This document shows positions 52,125 to 63,626 of a stretch of 64,000 nt of DNA, piece by piece. Origin of the DNA: Planococcus citri (lineage: Eukaryota > Arthropoda > Insecta > Hemiptera > Pseudococcidae). The notes below the pieces were generated by a model. The model saw only the letters and a list, made by a program, of their open reading frames with translations. It was not told the origin of the DNA and searched no databases. A program made the position numbers and the translations under genes. The stretch is taken from NCBI RefSeq assembly GCF_950023065.1, contig NC_088679.1:43214001-43278000 (forward strand). The letters are read 5' to 3'. Numbering within the stretch: the stretch's first letter is position 1; the number at the start of each line of letters is the position of its first letter.

Positions 52125-53692
52125 CAGTGGCGTATCCAGAGCATATCTGGAGGGGGGTGGTTGTTGGAGAAAGATCCAATTTTTTTCATGATGAGAGAAA
52201 AAACAGTTAGCCCGAGAGTAGCCAGGGCAAAAGCTTTTGAAAAGTACATATGATTTTGATACGTAAAAGAACAATGTTTTTTTTATAGGAGGAGATTCAT
52301 ATTATTTACCTATGCTTCAGAATTTCAGATTTTGAATGATTTTTTTTAGAAATTTCAGGTCTGGAAAAGAAAAGCAAAAAGGCCCAAACAAAGTGAGGGC
52401 AAAAGCTCTCGAAATATCGTGTTTTGAGAAGTAAAAAGCATTTTTTTCTTCAATGTGAGCAGTTTATTTATGGATTTACATGCAAATTTTTTTGAGTTTG
52501 AATACCTAATAGATTTTTATAAAGTTTGATTTTGAAAAAGAAAAACCTACAGGCCTGAGCGAAGCGAGGGCCGAAGTTTTTGAAAATTAGTAATTATAAT
52601 TTTACAAGAAGTCAATTTCGTAATTGAATCGGTGGGAACAGAAAGGTGCTAAGTCCATTTTCGCACTTTTCAGGAATAACAAAAAACTGATTTATTTGAA
52701 AATCAAAAATTTTTGGTAAACATGCTTAAGGTCATTGAAAGAAGACCCCAAGACACAATTTTTAGCATTGTTTAGAAAAAAAAATATTCACGTGCGCCGG
52801 CGCTGTTGCTGCCTGAACAAATGGGACTTAGACCCTTTCTGCACCCAATCGACAAAATTTCTTTTGAAATTGCTCGGGCATAAATGGGGCTTGATTCTAC
52901 ATCTAAGTACATCATTTAGACTGCTATCTCGTTTAAATTGACCAAAAACCCCTTGAGGTATAAGACTTTTTGCCGAAGTTGTTAATTTTTTCATCATTTT
53001 TCAGTTCAGAGATTAACTTAAATTTCAAAAAATGGTCTTCTCAAAAATGTTAGTTATTTTTCAAGGAATTTAAAAAGTTTTACAAAAAAGTCATAAATGC
53101 GGATCCGCCCTTTTTCTGCGCCCAAATACCACTTTCCCGGCAGTTTTGCGGAAATCTGACATCACCAGTCGATCCGCCGTACTTTGAAACCCCTATATCC
53201 GTGAAAAAAAAATTTCCAAAAATGTGACTTGGTCCCTTTCTGTTCCCACTGATTCAATTTCATTCGACATTTTCAAGAGTTAGGTAGCTCTACCTTGAAC
53301 ACGTGCAGAAATTTAGGAATAAAAAACTGTACTCAGCTCGAGCAAAGTGAGAGCAAAATATTTCAAAAATGTGCTATCAAGTTCCAAAAAAGTCGGCAAA
53401 TTAGTCTCTTTCTTAAGACTGAAAATTTTCAAATAAGTAGGTAAGTACGTAGGAATAGCTAAAATAAACAAAAAACGTAACGTTTGATAATTTAAGTAGC
53501 CAGAAGATATGATAACTAGGTATTGACTTATTGTTACCTATTAATTCATTACTGTACCCACGGTTTGTCGTAATATTAACTATGCATGTGCAGTGGAGAA
53601 ATTTTAATCGTCCAATTTTAGCAGTGAAGTGACTCTGCGCTAATGGGGGGGGGGGGTCTCGACCCCTTAAACCCCCCTTGGATACGCCTCTG
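52125..53692. mobile_element. hAT-like element with CAGTGGCGTATCC ends
   Basis: The left end CAGTGGCGTATCCAG and the right end, read from the other strand CAGAGGCGTATCCAA, are inverted. The direct repeat ACTTGTTAT lies at 52115-52123 and 53693-53701, one base outside the left CAG and directly after the right CTG. This is close to, but not exactly, a standard 8-bp hAT duplication. The interior carries the 170-bp-period family (units near 52203, 52380, 52550, 53340) and a nested inverted repeat (52622-53259). No transposase frame. Confidence 0.65.
52622..53259. mobile_element. Inverted-repeat insertion nested in the 52125-53692 element
   Basis: AATTGAATCGGTGGGAACAG at the left and its near-exact inverse at the right (ending GATTCAATT at 53259) bracket 638 bp. 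The interior separates the periodic units near 52550 and 53340, as expected for an insertion. The target duplication is uncertain. Confidence 0.55.
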
Positions 53693-55073
53693 ACTTGTTA
53701 TTTACCTACTTTTTGAACAATTTATTTTTGATGTTATTTCCAATTTCCCATTTATGCAATAATAGACACAGGCATATCTATTAGATATCTTGACTCGGTA
53801 AGTTGATATTACAATTTGGAAAAGCGTTTACAACACTGATAAGTATTGGCTGCACTCCAATTTTAATAGGTACCTACATATAAATGTACCTATGCATTTG
53901 TACCGAAATTGAGCTGAAATAGCGAATAGCGTGCTGATGAAAAAAAATCAATAAACATTTTCGTTGAATTTAGATGGGTGCTTGACTTGAATGGCACTAA
54001 CACAGAAATTCTCAAAAAAAAAAAGATGAAGTAGGTAAAAGATTTACAAATTTTGTTACCAATGGTACATATGTACCTATATTAGATACATAATACCTAA
54101 AGTAAGTGGCCTAGTTACCCAGTTACCCTAAGTTAAATTTTTAATCATTGATTTTGGAAATACATTTCTTGAGAATCTTAAAGCGTTTATGAGAGATTTC
54201 ATGATCAACACTTTATTTCTATGCATAATTGTGTATACACCCTTATGAGACATCTCCCCTTCTCTTATATACAGGTACACTAGGTACTCTAATTTACACC
54301 ACTAGAATGCAGACGAATAGAAAACTACAGGTATACTTATGACAGTCAAGAATCATTAATAATCTAAGACAACAACCAGGTATAAGTATTCTATATAAGG
54401 TATATACGTGTATTTTTCATACACACGATGATATGAAAAATATTTCAATTAGGCTGTATACGAAGGAATAATGTATGAAATTATGACGCGAAGACGCGTC
54501 CATAAACAATTACGATAATTTATCATACCCGTTGATTTGTTCAAACATTACGCGTGAATGGTGCAAGCTTTAGATCACACTTTCATTATTAGACCACTCA
54601 GTGCTGCATGGGCTGAATAGCGGTACAATTTAATTACTCGATTTATTAGTATGGATATTATGATTATTGTTATTATGGACATAGCGTAAGGTATCTTGTT
54701 TATGTTTTCATTCATATGACTATGCGGGGTGCAGGGCTGTAAGCATATAGGCATGGGAATCTCCAATAAGGACGTAAGTATATATGGTATAGGTATGTAT
54801 TTTTCTATGAGATGGTGCAGTTAGGTGTCACTCAAATATTGAGTTCTTTGGCGATGAATTTCATAACAGGTCGCTTGAACATAGATATACCTACTCGTAT
54901 TTTTATCCAATCCCTATACACATGGATGAAAAGTCAGTTCTTGGTTCTCATATTTTGCTGCAAGTGTACAAACAGACCTTTTTATGCATTTTTTCTCGTA
55001 CTTTATGAGATTGAATAAATTTTTCTTCCATTTACTTACTCGAAATGGAAATAACATTTTCTAAACTTGCAAA

Positions 55074-55824
55074 GGGAACCTTGTCAACTCACCATCCTTC
55101 GATTTTGCAGAAATTTGGCTCACTGAAATTTTAATGTCACTCACACCTCAGAACCAAATTTTCAGCGGCCGAAGTTGAACACTGCGCTTTCTGGAGCGAT
55201 TCCAGTGAGCTGGAGAAAAACTAACTTCTGCTGGAAGCTTCAAATCGATTCGAAAATAGTCGCAATCGATGGGGGGGGGGGTCAATTTCAGGGTATAGAC
55301 GAAGTTTCGGACATTTTTCTTCAGAAATACGCGGTACTGGATTTTTTTTAAATATGGAATATTCAACTTGTAAAAAAATACACGTGTGAACTCGTCACCT
55401 TGTATTCGCAATTGAACCGCCATAATCGATTGAGAATATCGAACTTGTGGTAAGATTGAAGTTTCAGCTGCCGAAGTTAATTACAGCGTTTTCTAGAGCG
55501 ATTTCAGTATGCTGGATTGCTGATGAAAAACTAACTTCTGCTGGAGGCTCCAGATCGTCTTGAAAACGATAGCAAACGATTCAGGAGGTTGACTTTATGG
55601 TATGTACCTATATTCAAACTAAATTTCAGATTTTTATCTCGTGGTTTGCCATTTTTATGAAAACCTTGTGAATAAATAGGCTATTTCAGCCTTTTTCAAA
55701 AATTCACCAAGATTCTAAAAATCAACTTTGGCTGCTGAAAATTTAATTCTGCGGTATAGGTGACATGAACATTCAGTGAGCCAAATTTCAGCCATATTGT
55801 AGGTTAAGAGTTGACAAGATTCCC
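55074..55824. mobile_element. Inverted-repeat element with a tandem internal duplication
   Basis: The left end GGGAACCTTGTCAACTC and the right end, inverted GGGAATCTTGTCAACTC, continue into a second inverted block (AATTTGGCTCACTGAA against its inverse near 55777-55793). Inside, a block of about 130 bp is present twice (about 55160-55270 and 55460-55580), each copy with AAAAACTAACTTCTGCTGGA. Some words resemble the large fold-back family. No clear target duplication. Confidence 0.55.
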
Positions 55825-56559
55825 AATTGTTAGTTCATTTTTTAAACTTGATGTTGTGTGTTTTGTGGACCACTTTCGATATAAGTGAGAAAAATATTGT
55901 ATTTTTGAATCCAAACTCCAAGTTCGTCTAAGAAATGACCAAAAATCCTAAAATACATAATACAATTAGAAGATACATACCTACTTAGCTACAATTCTGA
56001 GAGTCTTCCATCTCGGTCGTAATCTTACTGCCATCCGTGTTCTGAATGTTATCTTTTGCATGAGCGAAAAAAAAAAACATTATTTCTCGACACTCCATTA
56101 TGGCAACATTTTTTGAAAAATTTAGACCCCCAAAAACACTAATATTTCCATGGCTTGGGTTTTTCAAGCAATTTTTGGAAGAAACACTAATTTTGAAATT
56201 TTAAAACCTTGTGAGATATACGATCCTCAATTTTTCGTTTAAGCAGCTGAAATTGTCTGCAAGTCCTCGTGATCTATAGTGAAAAATTAAAAAACAGAAA
56301 AAGTCAGTGTCAGCAGATATGGTATTTTTATCAATTATCATTGAAACAGTTCCCAATTCATTTTCCTTCGAGAAGAAAGGAGGGGAAAGGAGACATTTGA
56401 AAAATGTCAATCTTAATGGTTTTTTTCATGTTCTAGAAATGCACCATGAGACTTTTTTTAAAGTAGAAATTCTACAATCTAGTATCTTCTGTTTTTACGA
56501 AGCTCGAGAAACATTTTGTGTTTTCGATTAGGTAATATAATATGGTAGTATGTACATTA

Positions 56560-57992
56560 GTGGAGGCAAATAAGAAAAAATAAAAACATTTTTGGCTACC
56601 AAAGATTTTATGATGAAAAATTGTCAAGGGTAGTCCCCTGAATAATTCCTGAGAATTACCACCCCACAGACCCCTTGCTAATTTTTTTATGGGGGGTTGA
56701 AGCCCCCCAAAATGGGTTTTTTGCAGTTTTATCCTCAGGGGTTGATTTTACGTCAAAAATAGCTTTATATTTGAGTTCTACGTCAAATTTCCGATCTAGT
56801 GACATATCAACTGTCCTTCTACCTCCAAGAGGGGTGGGGCTAGAACCATTCAAATTGGAGGGGTTTTCTAAAAAACACAAAAAAGCTATTGGCACGTACG
56901 AGGGGTGAAATGGGCCCCGAGAGTGTTTGGTTGATACTAGCATGGAAGGTGGGTACCATCGAGAAACTACCGCGTGGAAAATTTCAGATCCGCACCACCT
57001 CCCCTTTTTGGGGAACCCCCCTTTTCTGAAATTTTAATAACACTTTTCGCAGCCCCATTTTAACCGATTTTGAAAATTTTTCAGGATGTTATGTATACCC
57101 TTAGTAGGTATCCCCACAAAAATTTTCAACCCCCTCACCTCATATTTACCCCTCAAAATACCGTTTTTCAACTAACTTGATGCTTTTTAACAATAGTAAA
57201 AATTGAGGGGGCTAAGTGCGCTGGAGAGAGCTAGGTGAGTGTAGCAAAAATTCTGACGTCATATTCGTACTCAGCGGTATCGAATCATAAGAAAACGACA
57301 CCCTACTCATTAATACTCGGTTATTTTTCCCAAAATTCCCATTTCACCCCCCAACTCTCCCTAAGACACATTTTTACACCATTTTGAGGGGTAAATATGA
57401 GGGGAGGAGGTTGAAAATTTTTGTGGGGATACCTACTAAAGATATACATAACATCCTGAAAAATTTTCAAAATCGGTTAAAATGGGGCTGCGAAAAGTGT
57501 TATTAAAATTTCAGAAAAGGGGGGTTCCCCAAAAAGGGGAGGTGGTGCGGATCTGAAATTTTCCACGCGGTAGTTTCTCGATGGTACCCACCTTCCATGC
57601 TAGTATCAACCCAAACACTCTCGGGGCCCATTTCACCCCTCGTACGTGCCAATAGCTTTTTTGTGTTTTTTAGAAAACCCCTCCAATTTGAATGGTTCTA
57701 GCCCCACCCCTCTTGGAGGTAGAAGGACAGTTGATATGTCACTAGATCGGAAATTTGACGTAGAACTCAAATATAAAGCTATTTTTGACGTAAAATGAAT
57801 CCCTGAGGATAAAACTGCAAAAAACCCATTTTGGGGGGCTTCAACCCCCCATAAAAAAAATTAGCAAGGGGTCTGTGGGGTGGTAATTCTCAGGAATTAT
57901 TCAGGGGACTACCCTTGACAATTTTTCATCATAAAATCTTTGGTAGCCAAAAATGTTTTTATTTTCGAAATATGATGCTAATTTGCCTCCAC
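56560..57992. mobile_element. Large near-perfect fold-back element, 1,433 bp
   Basis: It begins GTGGAGGCAAAT and ends with the exact inverse, flanked by TA at 56558-56559 and 57993-57994. The left arm (56560-57159) and right arm (57381-57992) are almost identical inverted copies over about 600 bp, with only a few substitutions and small indels, around a 221-bp loop. The arm identity implies a young insertion or ongoing gene conversion between arms. Transcription through it would give a dsRNA stem of about 600 bp. Open frames of 77 and 95 codons in the left arm reflect low stop density and are not recognisable proteins. Confidence 0.85.
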
Positions 57993-57999
57993 TACATTT

Positions 58000-60998
58000 A
58001 CTTACCCTTGAAAATATGTTCGAAAAGAAGAATTCTTCAAAAATTGTCAAATTGTATGAAAACAACTGTAGTACTTACTTGACATATTAATTTGTAAAGG
58101 TATCTACGCCGTATTCTACTTTTCTACTTCATTTCTAGTATTTTCATTTAGGTAGGTACCTACTAAATTTTAAAATAGTTTACTTAGATTCATATAAGTA
58201 TTTTTTTTTTCTTTTTGTAAATTAGTCCTTCGACAAATTCTGCATACGTACCTAGTCGTACCTACCTAGGCACCTAATTTTTAAGTGAACATTTTATTGT
58301 ATCTAATTTTAAAATTTTTCCAAACAAATTCCACTAAAGGGATACCTACTTACTTAACCTTCCTTAGAACTCACGTCAGTTGTACAGATACCTATCACGT
58401 ATCATACAATGTATAACTGTTCCTTAGCGGCATGCATAGCTATCTAAGCACAGATACCTATAGATATAGGAAAGACATACCAGACGCTCTGGCAGCAATG
58501 AAAAGCCTCTATTATATTACGTTTAAAGCGCGTGCAGCGAGCGTACCCTCGAGCATAATTCTCGTACATTTAAAGGCTCCCTCGCGTTGTAAAATCATCT
58601 CGAACGCGTATTTGATCCCTGAAAAGCGATTACTTGTAGCGAATATTGAACTAAGCTGTGTCGAATAATTTACGAGTTTCGTTAATAGAGAAGGGTACAC
58701 AAGCAAAAGGAAATGACTGCGATATCCTTTGCATAAATATTAAAGGAAATCTCGTAAAGGTCTGATAACGTGTATACACAATCGATTGTAAAATTAATTT
58801 TTTATCTAAGTATATTTTTTTGGCCGGAAATTTATCGCAAGACTATAAGCTCGTACCTCGTAGTTCGTATACATTATAGTTATACGAGTAGGTATTCATA
58901 ATATTATATTTTGAATTAGTTTAAGCTTGTGCTTTAATATCTATAAGAGTAAAAGTGGCTTGGCTGGGTACGAGGGGAGGGGAAATATTATAGATAGGTA
59001 AGGTATACGTGGATGCGTGGAAGGTAGACGTACTTACACATAATTTTTACTTAATCTCACGAATCATTTAACGCAAATTACTGCTTTTTAAGTCGGCAGA
59101 CAAGTTTTAATTAATACTTTGCGCATGTTAGACGAACGAGAACGTTTGGTTCGCGTACCACGTATTTTAGTGCCAAATTTTATCGGTAGTTTATTGTATA
59201 GTTTGTACGCTTAATGATTTGAATAAATTTAGAAATTAGTTGTCCGCAAATGGGAGGTATGGTTAGACTATGGTGGTAGGTATTTTACGGTAACGTTTAG
59301 CTTTTTGTCTTATTACCGACGATGGAGCTGGGGTGTAAAGGAGGCAGAGACGGCAGAGTGGATGAAGATTTCTTGCCATTGGTGCGAGCGAAAAAAATTA
59401 ATTAACGACGTGTGTTTTTTAGAATAAATTACACGGGATATGTACTAATAAAGAAACTACCTATATTTATATTTGTAAATGTTATCTGAGGTATTTGTAA
59501 TTAATTAACGCGATATATTGGTCGAATAAAAAATATAAATGGTCAAGATATTGCGATGAATTTGCGCATTAAATTTCATACGAATTAATTTCTAGTGGTT
59601 TTCATTTTTATTTTTTCAACTCCGCGCGCGCATCTCGTTGTCCAAGCAAATTTTCACATATTTCGCGACGACGTTATAAATTGTTGTTAATTTCTGACGA
59701 CTTTGAAAATTCGTTTCGCGTATTCGATTTTTAAGAAGTCGTCAACTTTTTAATGAATAAATTAACGGAAACACGCGTATAGAACGGTGTTAACCTCGTG
59801 AGCTCGTGTATATGTAGGTAAGTATTGCTGTATGTAAGTAGTAAGTAATATAGATAAGATAGAGGTGGATACACGAGACAGTGGCTGATATTTTGAAAAC
59901 CTTAGGAAATATTCCGCGCGACAACTACACCGTACAAATTTTCATTTAGCTTCGCATTTTCGACATTATTTTGACTTGTTTTCAAAATCATTATCTCTCA
60001 TTACGAATGATTTGTGTTCTTGTCACGTCTAGCAGTCACGTTCGTAAACGGCTCAATTTCTAAAACAAACTTTGCTCTCAACACATGAGCAGCACATGTG
60101 GCCAAAGCGGTTGCTCGCTAATTGGCAACCGCATACGGAAGATTATCGGTAGAGTAAGGAGATGATGACGATGATAATGATGATTGCGAGACATGATACA
60201 GCCAGTGTAGACATTTCCTGTGATTTATTACCTATAACGTAAAAATTATCGACCGACGTTTATCCTATTTCTAAAAATCTTTTCGTAAACTAATTTTAAA
60301 ATGATACGATTCTTTAGCAAATTGCTTCTTCTGTATGCTTTAATAATGTGCAAAAATCATCTATACGTTGTTAGGTGGGTAGGTATCGCTATTTTATGCT
60401 GCATAGAACTGTTGACTACCTATACACAACTTATGCTATAGGTAAGCAAAGGTACGTAAGTGGGCGTTGGTATAAGCTACTGATTGATTAATTTGCTGGT
60501 TTTAACTGCGAAAAATTGAAGGTTTTCTCCTACCGATGTGTAAGTGACACGCAGGTAGTAAGTACTACTTATTTGTAGAATACAGACAACGTAAATGAGC
60601 TGTTTCAAAGTGAGAAAATTATACTCTTAATTTAGCTGAATAGGTAGGTATAGGTAGATACGTTACTATACCTAATAAGTTTGTATGTTCCATAAACTGC
60701 GGCGAAATTGAACATTATTTTTTTGTACTCAAGTAGGTAATCCTTGAGAACAGATTACGAGAGGAAAATGAACTTTTTTGTGCTGGAAGTACATGGTCAA
60801 AGGTTGAAACTTGAAACATACAAATTTTTTCGTAAGTAAGTAAGCTATTTCAATTTTTCAATTTAAAAAAAAAAATAAACCAAGTTCCGAATTTTTTGAC
60901 TAAGAATACATTTTCGCAACGAAAGATTAGAAACTGCACAAGAACTTTGACATAGTGCTCCTCTATAAGATTTTGTGCTGAACCAGTCTTGATACCTA
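58000..60998. other. Non-coding upstream sequence
   Basis: No exon is recognised. About 59060-60290 is unique, CpG-containing sequence with few repeat words, including a short GAT-rich run near 60160-60186. It lies 10-11 kb upstream of the Dr/msh start codon and could hold distal regulatory sequence. This is inference from composition only. Confidence 0.35.
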
Positions 60999-61562
60999 TG
61001 GCGATGGCTTGGTTTAAATAGCACGTAAGTCCGAAATCGTAAATTTTTCAGGAGAGCAAAAAAAACGTTTAAAACATTCAGATGTTGTTATTTGCAGTTT
61101 TTGATTGCACTATTATATTTTAGGGGTCTTAACGGTATGGCCTGATGATATTTTCTAGGTTGATCAATTATAAGTAGTACTTATAATTAAAGAGCATTGA
61201 AAGGACATACTTACGCGGTTTCCAAAAACGACATACGAGATTTTCATCGTATACTTACATAGGACTATACGAGGTTTTCAAATTTAAAATTGATGAAATT
61301 CTTGTACCTACGTGGTTCTTATAATAAAAACCTCATAATTATTATGTTGGACTTACGTGTTTTTCATTTATAATAGAAACCTCGTATGTCGGACTTACGT
61401 GTTTTTCAATCTTGAATTTTCGCTGATACAGTGCTAGGGTGTATTTTCAACTTACGAGGTTTTTAAATTCAGATTCCTCGTTTTTTTACTAAAGAAACCA
61501 CAAAAAAGCATTTTTGGAAAACTTGGACTTGCGTACGTGCTATTTAAACCAATCCATTGATG
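60999..61562. mobile_element. TA-flanked MITE, 564 bp
   Basis: The ends share GGTTTAAATAGCACGTA in inverted orientation (left TGGCGATGGCTTGG, right inverse CATCAATGGATTGG), with TA at 60997-60998 and 61563-61564. The interior carries short recurring blocks with CTTACGTGTTTTTCA and AAACCTCGTA (near 61208-61480), in both orientations. Confidence 0.65.
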
Positions 61563-61616
61563 TATACATTTTTCTAGATGGGATGATGGGAAGGGAAGGG
61601 ATGGGATGGGACGGGT

Positions 61617-63366
61617 CACAGTGGCTCCGATTTGTACGGGACCGCGATTTTTGGAAAGAGTATGATCTAAAACCCCCAAAACCAAATTTTCAGCTGCCCA
61701 TCTTCATTATCTCGATATTTGGCGAACGTTTGACAATTCAAAATTGACTGTTTTTGGTGATTGCTCTTTTCAAAAAAAGTACGTCCATGATTAGTAAAAA
61801 TGATAGAAATAAGTCCTAAAACTGATATTAATTCCCCAAATCCAAATTTCACCATTTCCAGCCATTCTGGAGCCTCCAGCGCGATTTTTAAATTTCTCCT
61901 AAATTTTGAATAAGTAGATATGCTCCAGAAGGTGTCAATATGAAGTTGGGCAGCTGAAAATCGAGTTGTGTGTTATGCTCGATCTATTTAACGAGCTTAT
62001 CCACATTTGAGTTGATTCTGGAAGGGACATCACTCAAGAATCGGTTTTTGACCAGCTTTTTTCCTAATAAAAATATCCAAAAAATCAATCGAAGAGTGAT
62101 ATTCCAAAACTCACTTTGTCCATTTTTATCAAAGATGCGTTTTTCAGCGGTACAGCTGGTAGATGAAGTATTAACTCACATTCCTACATCATCAACCTAC
62201 CAAAATTAGGTGTTAAACTCACCTAAATAGCCAATTCACTAAAATTTAAAAAAAAAATAATGTTCCAAAACGCGTTTTGTCCATTTTTATTGACATTTTT
62301 TTCAGCAGTATTTAGTGGATGAAGTGTATACTTACCTACACTCCTACATCATAAATCCACCCAAATAAAGTGCTAAACTCGCCTAAAAAGCCAATTCACC
62401 TGTTTAAAGGGAAACCGTTTTTCCTCTTTCCTGAAAAGTTGTGAAAACGGACAAAGCGAGTTTTGGAATATCACTCTTCAATCGTTTCCCATTTGCAAGA
62501 AAATTTTCGTATTTTGCGCAGATCGCTGTATTTTGTCATCAAAAATTTCCACGCAAATTGGGAAGTTTTTGATTTTTGTATATTTTTATTATGAAAAAAG
62601 AGCACAAAAAACCCATTCTTGAGGAGTCGTCTCTTCCCGAATCGACTCAAATGTGGATGAATTCGTTAAAGAGGTCGAATATAACACACAACTCGATTTT
62701 TAGCTGCCCAACTTTATACCTATACTGACACATTCTGTAGCATTTATTCAAAATTCTGGAGAAATTGAAAAATGGCACTGGAGTCTCCAGAATGGCTGGC
62801 AATGGCAAAATTCACCCTCGTGAGGTTAGTCCATGACGAAACACAGCGATTCGCGCAAACAAAAATTTCCCCGCAAATGGGAAGTCTTTGATTTTTGGGA
62901 ATTTTTATTATGAAAAAAGCTGGACAAAAAACCACTCTTGAGGTGTCCCTTCCAGAATTGACTCGAATGTGGATGAATTCGTTAAACAGGTCGAATATTA
63001 TACGCAACCCGATTTTTAGCTGCTCAACTTTATACTGACACCTTCTGGAGCGTATTCAAAATTCTGGAGAAATTTAAAAATCGCGCTGGAGGCTCAAGAA
63101 TGGCTGGAAATGGTGAAATTTGGATTTGAGGAATTAATATCAGTTTTAGGACTTATTTTTATCATTTTTACTAGTCATGTACCGTACTTTTTTGAAAAAG
63201 CAAAAATCACCAAGTACAGTAAATTTTGAATTTTCAAACGTTCGCCAAATATCGAGATATGAAGTTGGGCAGCTAAAAATTTGGTTTTGGGGGTTTTAAA
63301 CCATGATCTTTCCAAAAATCGCGGTCCCGTTCAAATCGGAGCCGCACACCTCAAGAGGTTCCCTTG
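61617..63366. mobile_element. Fold-back family, copy B (most complete)
   Basis: The left arm runs CACAGTGGCTCCGATTT, CGGGACCGCGATTTTTGG, then through GGCGAACGTTTGACAATTC and GAGCCTCCAGCGCGATTTTT. The whole series is repeated in inverse order to about 63366. Arms are about 470-850 bp, allowing for internal duplications, and a 390-bp element interrupts the left arm. The paired outer ends are best seen here, though the outermost bases do not match perfectly (CACAGTGG against GTGTGCGG). Short open frames within it are chance. Confidence 0.75.
62090..62479. mobile_element. 390-bp element nested in copy B with 4-bp target duplication
   Basis: The ends GAAGAGTGATATTCCAAAAC and its inverse (finishing GGAATATCACTCTTC) are flanked by AATC at 62086-62089 and 62480-62483. 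The opposite arm of copy B lacks the insertion, giving an empty-site comparison. Inside, a block of about 160 bp is duplicated in tandem: each copy has TTTTGTCCATTTTTAT or a close variant, then GGATGAAGT or GTAGATGAAGT, CCTACATCAT and GCCAATTCAC. Confidence 0.75.
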
Positions 63367-63393
63367 TATAAGAAGGCATTCAAGAATTTTTGC

Positions 63394-63626
63394 CAAGCTG
63401 CACGTATAGGGTCGATAGAAATATTGTGAACCCCAGAGAAAGTTTTTCATTAGAAATATAGGTTGGCAACGTGAAATAGATGCATATGGTTGGTGGAAAG
63501 TTATCATTTCAGTCCAACAACCAATTATATGCTATCATTATTATCATTCACTGTGACGTCTGTGACCAACTGAAATATTTAGCAGAAATTTTTTTTTAGG
63601 GGTTCACGATATTTCTGTCCAGCTTG
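63394..63626. mobile_element. Small inverted-repeat element, about 233 bp
   Basis: CAAGCTG, then AGAAATATTGTGAACCCC (63394-63434), is mirrored by GGGGTTCACGATATTTCT and CAGCTTG (63599-63626). The target duplication is not clear. It lies just outside copy B. Confidence 0.55.

Noticed and set aside
56656..56943. Open frames of 77 and 95 codons on opposite strands in the left arm of the large hairpin
   Set aside because: They overlap on opposite strands, their mirrored counterparts in the other arm are disrupted, and no protein family is recognised.
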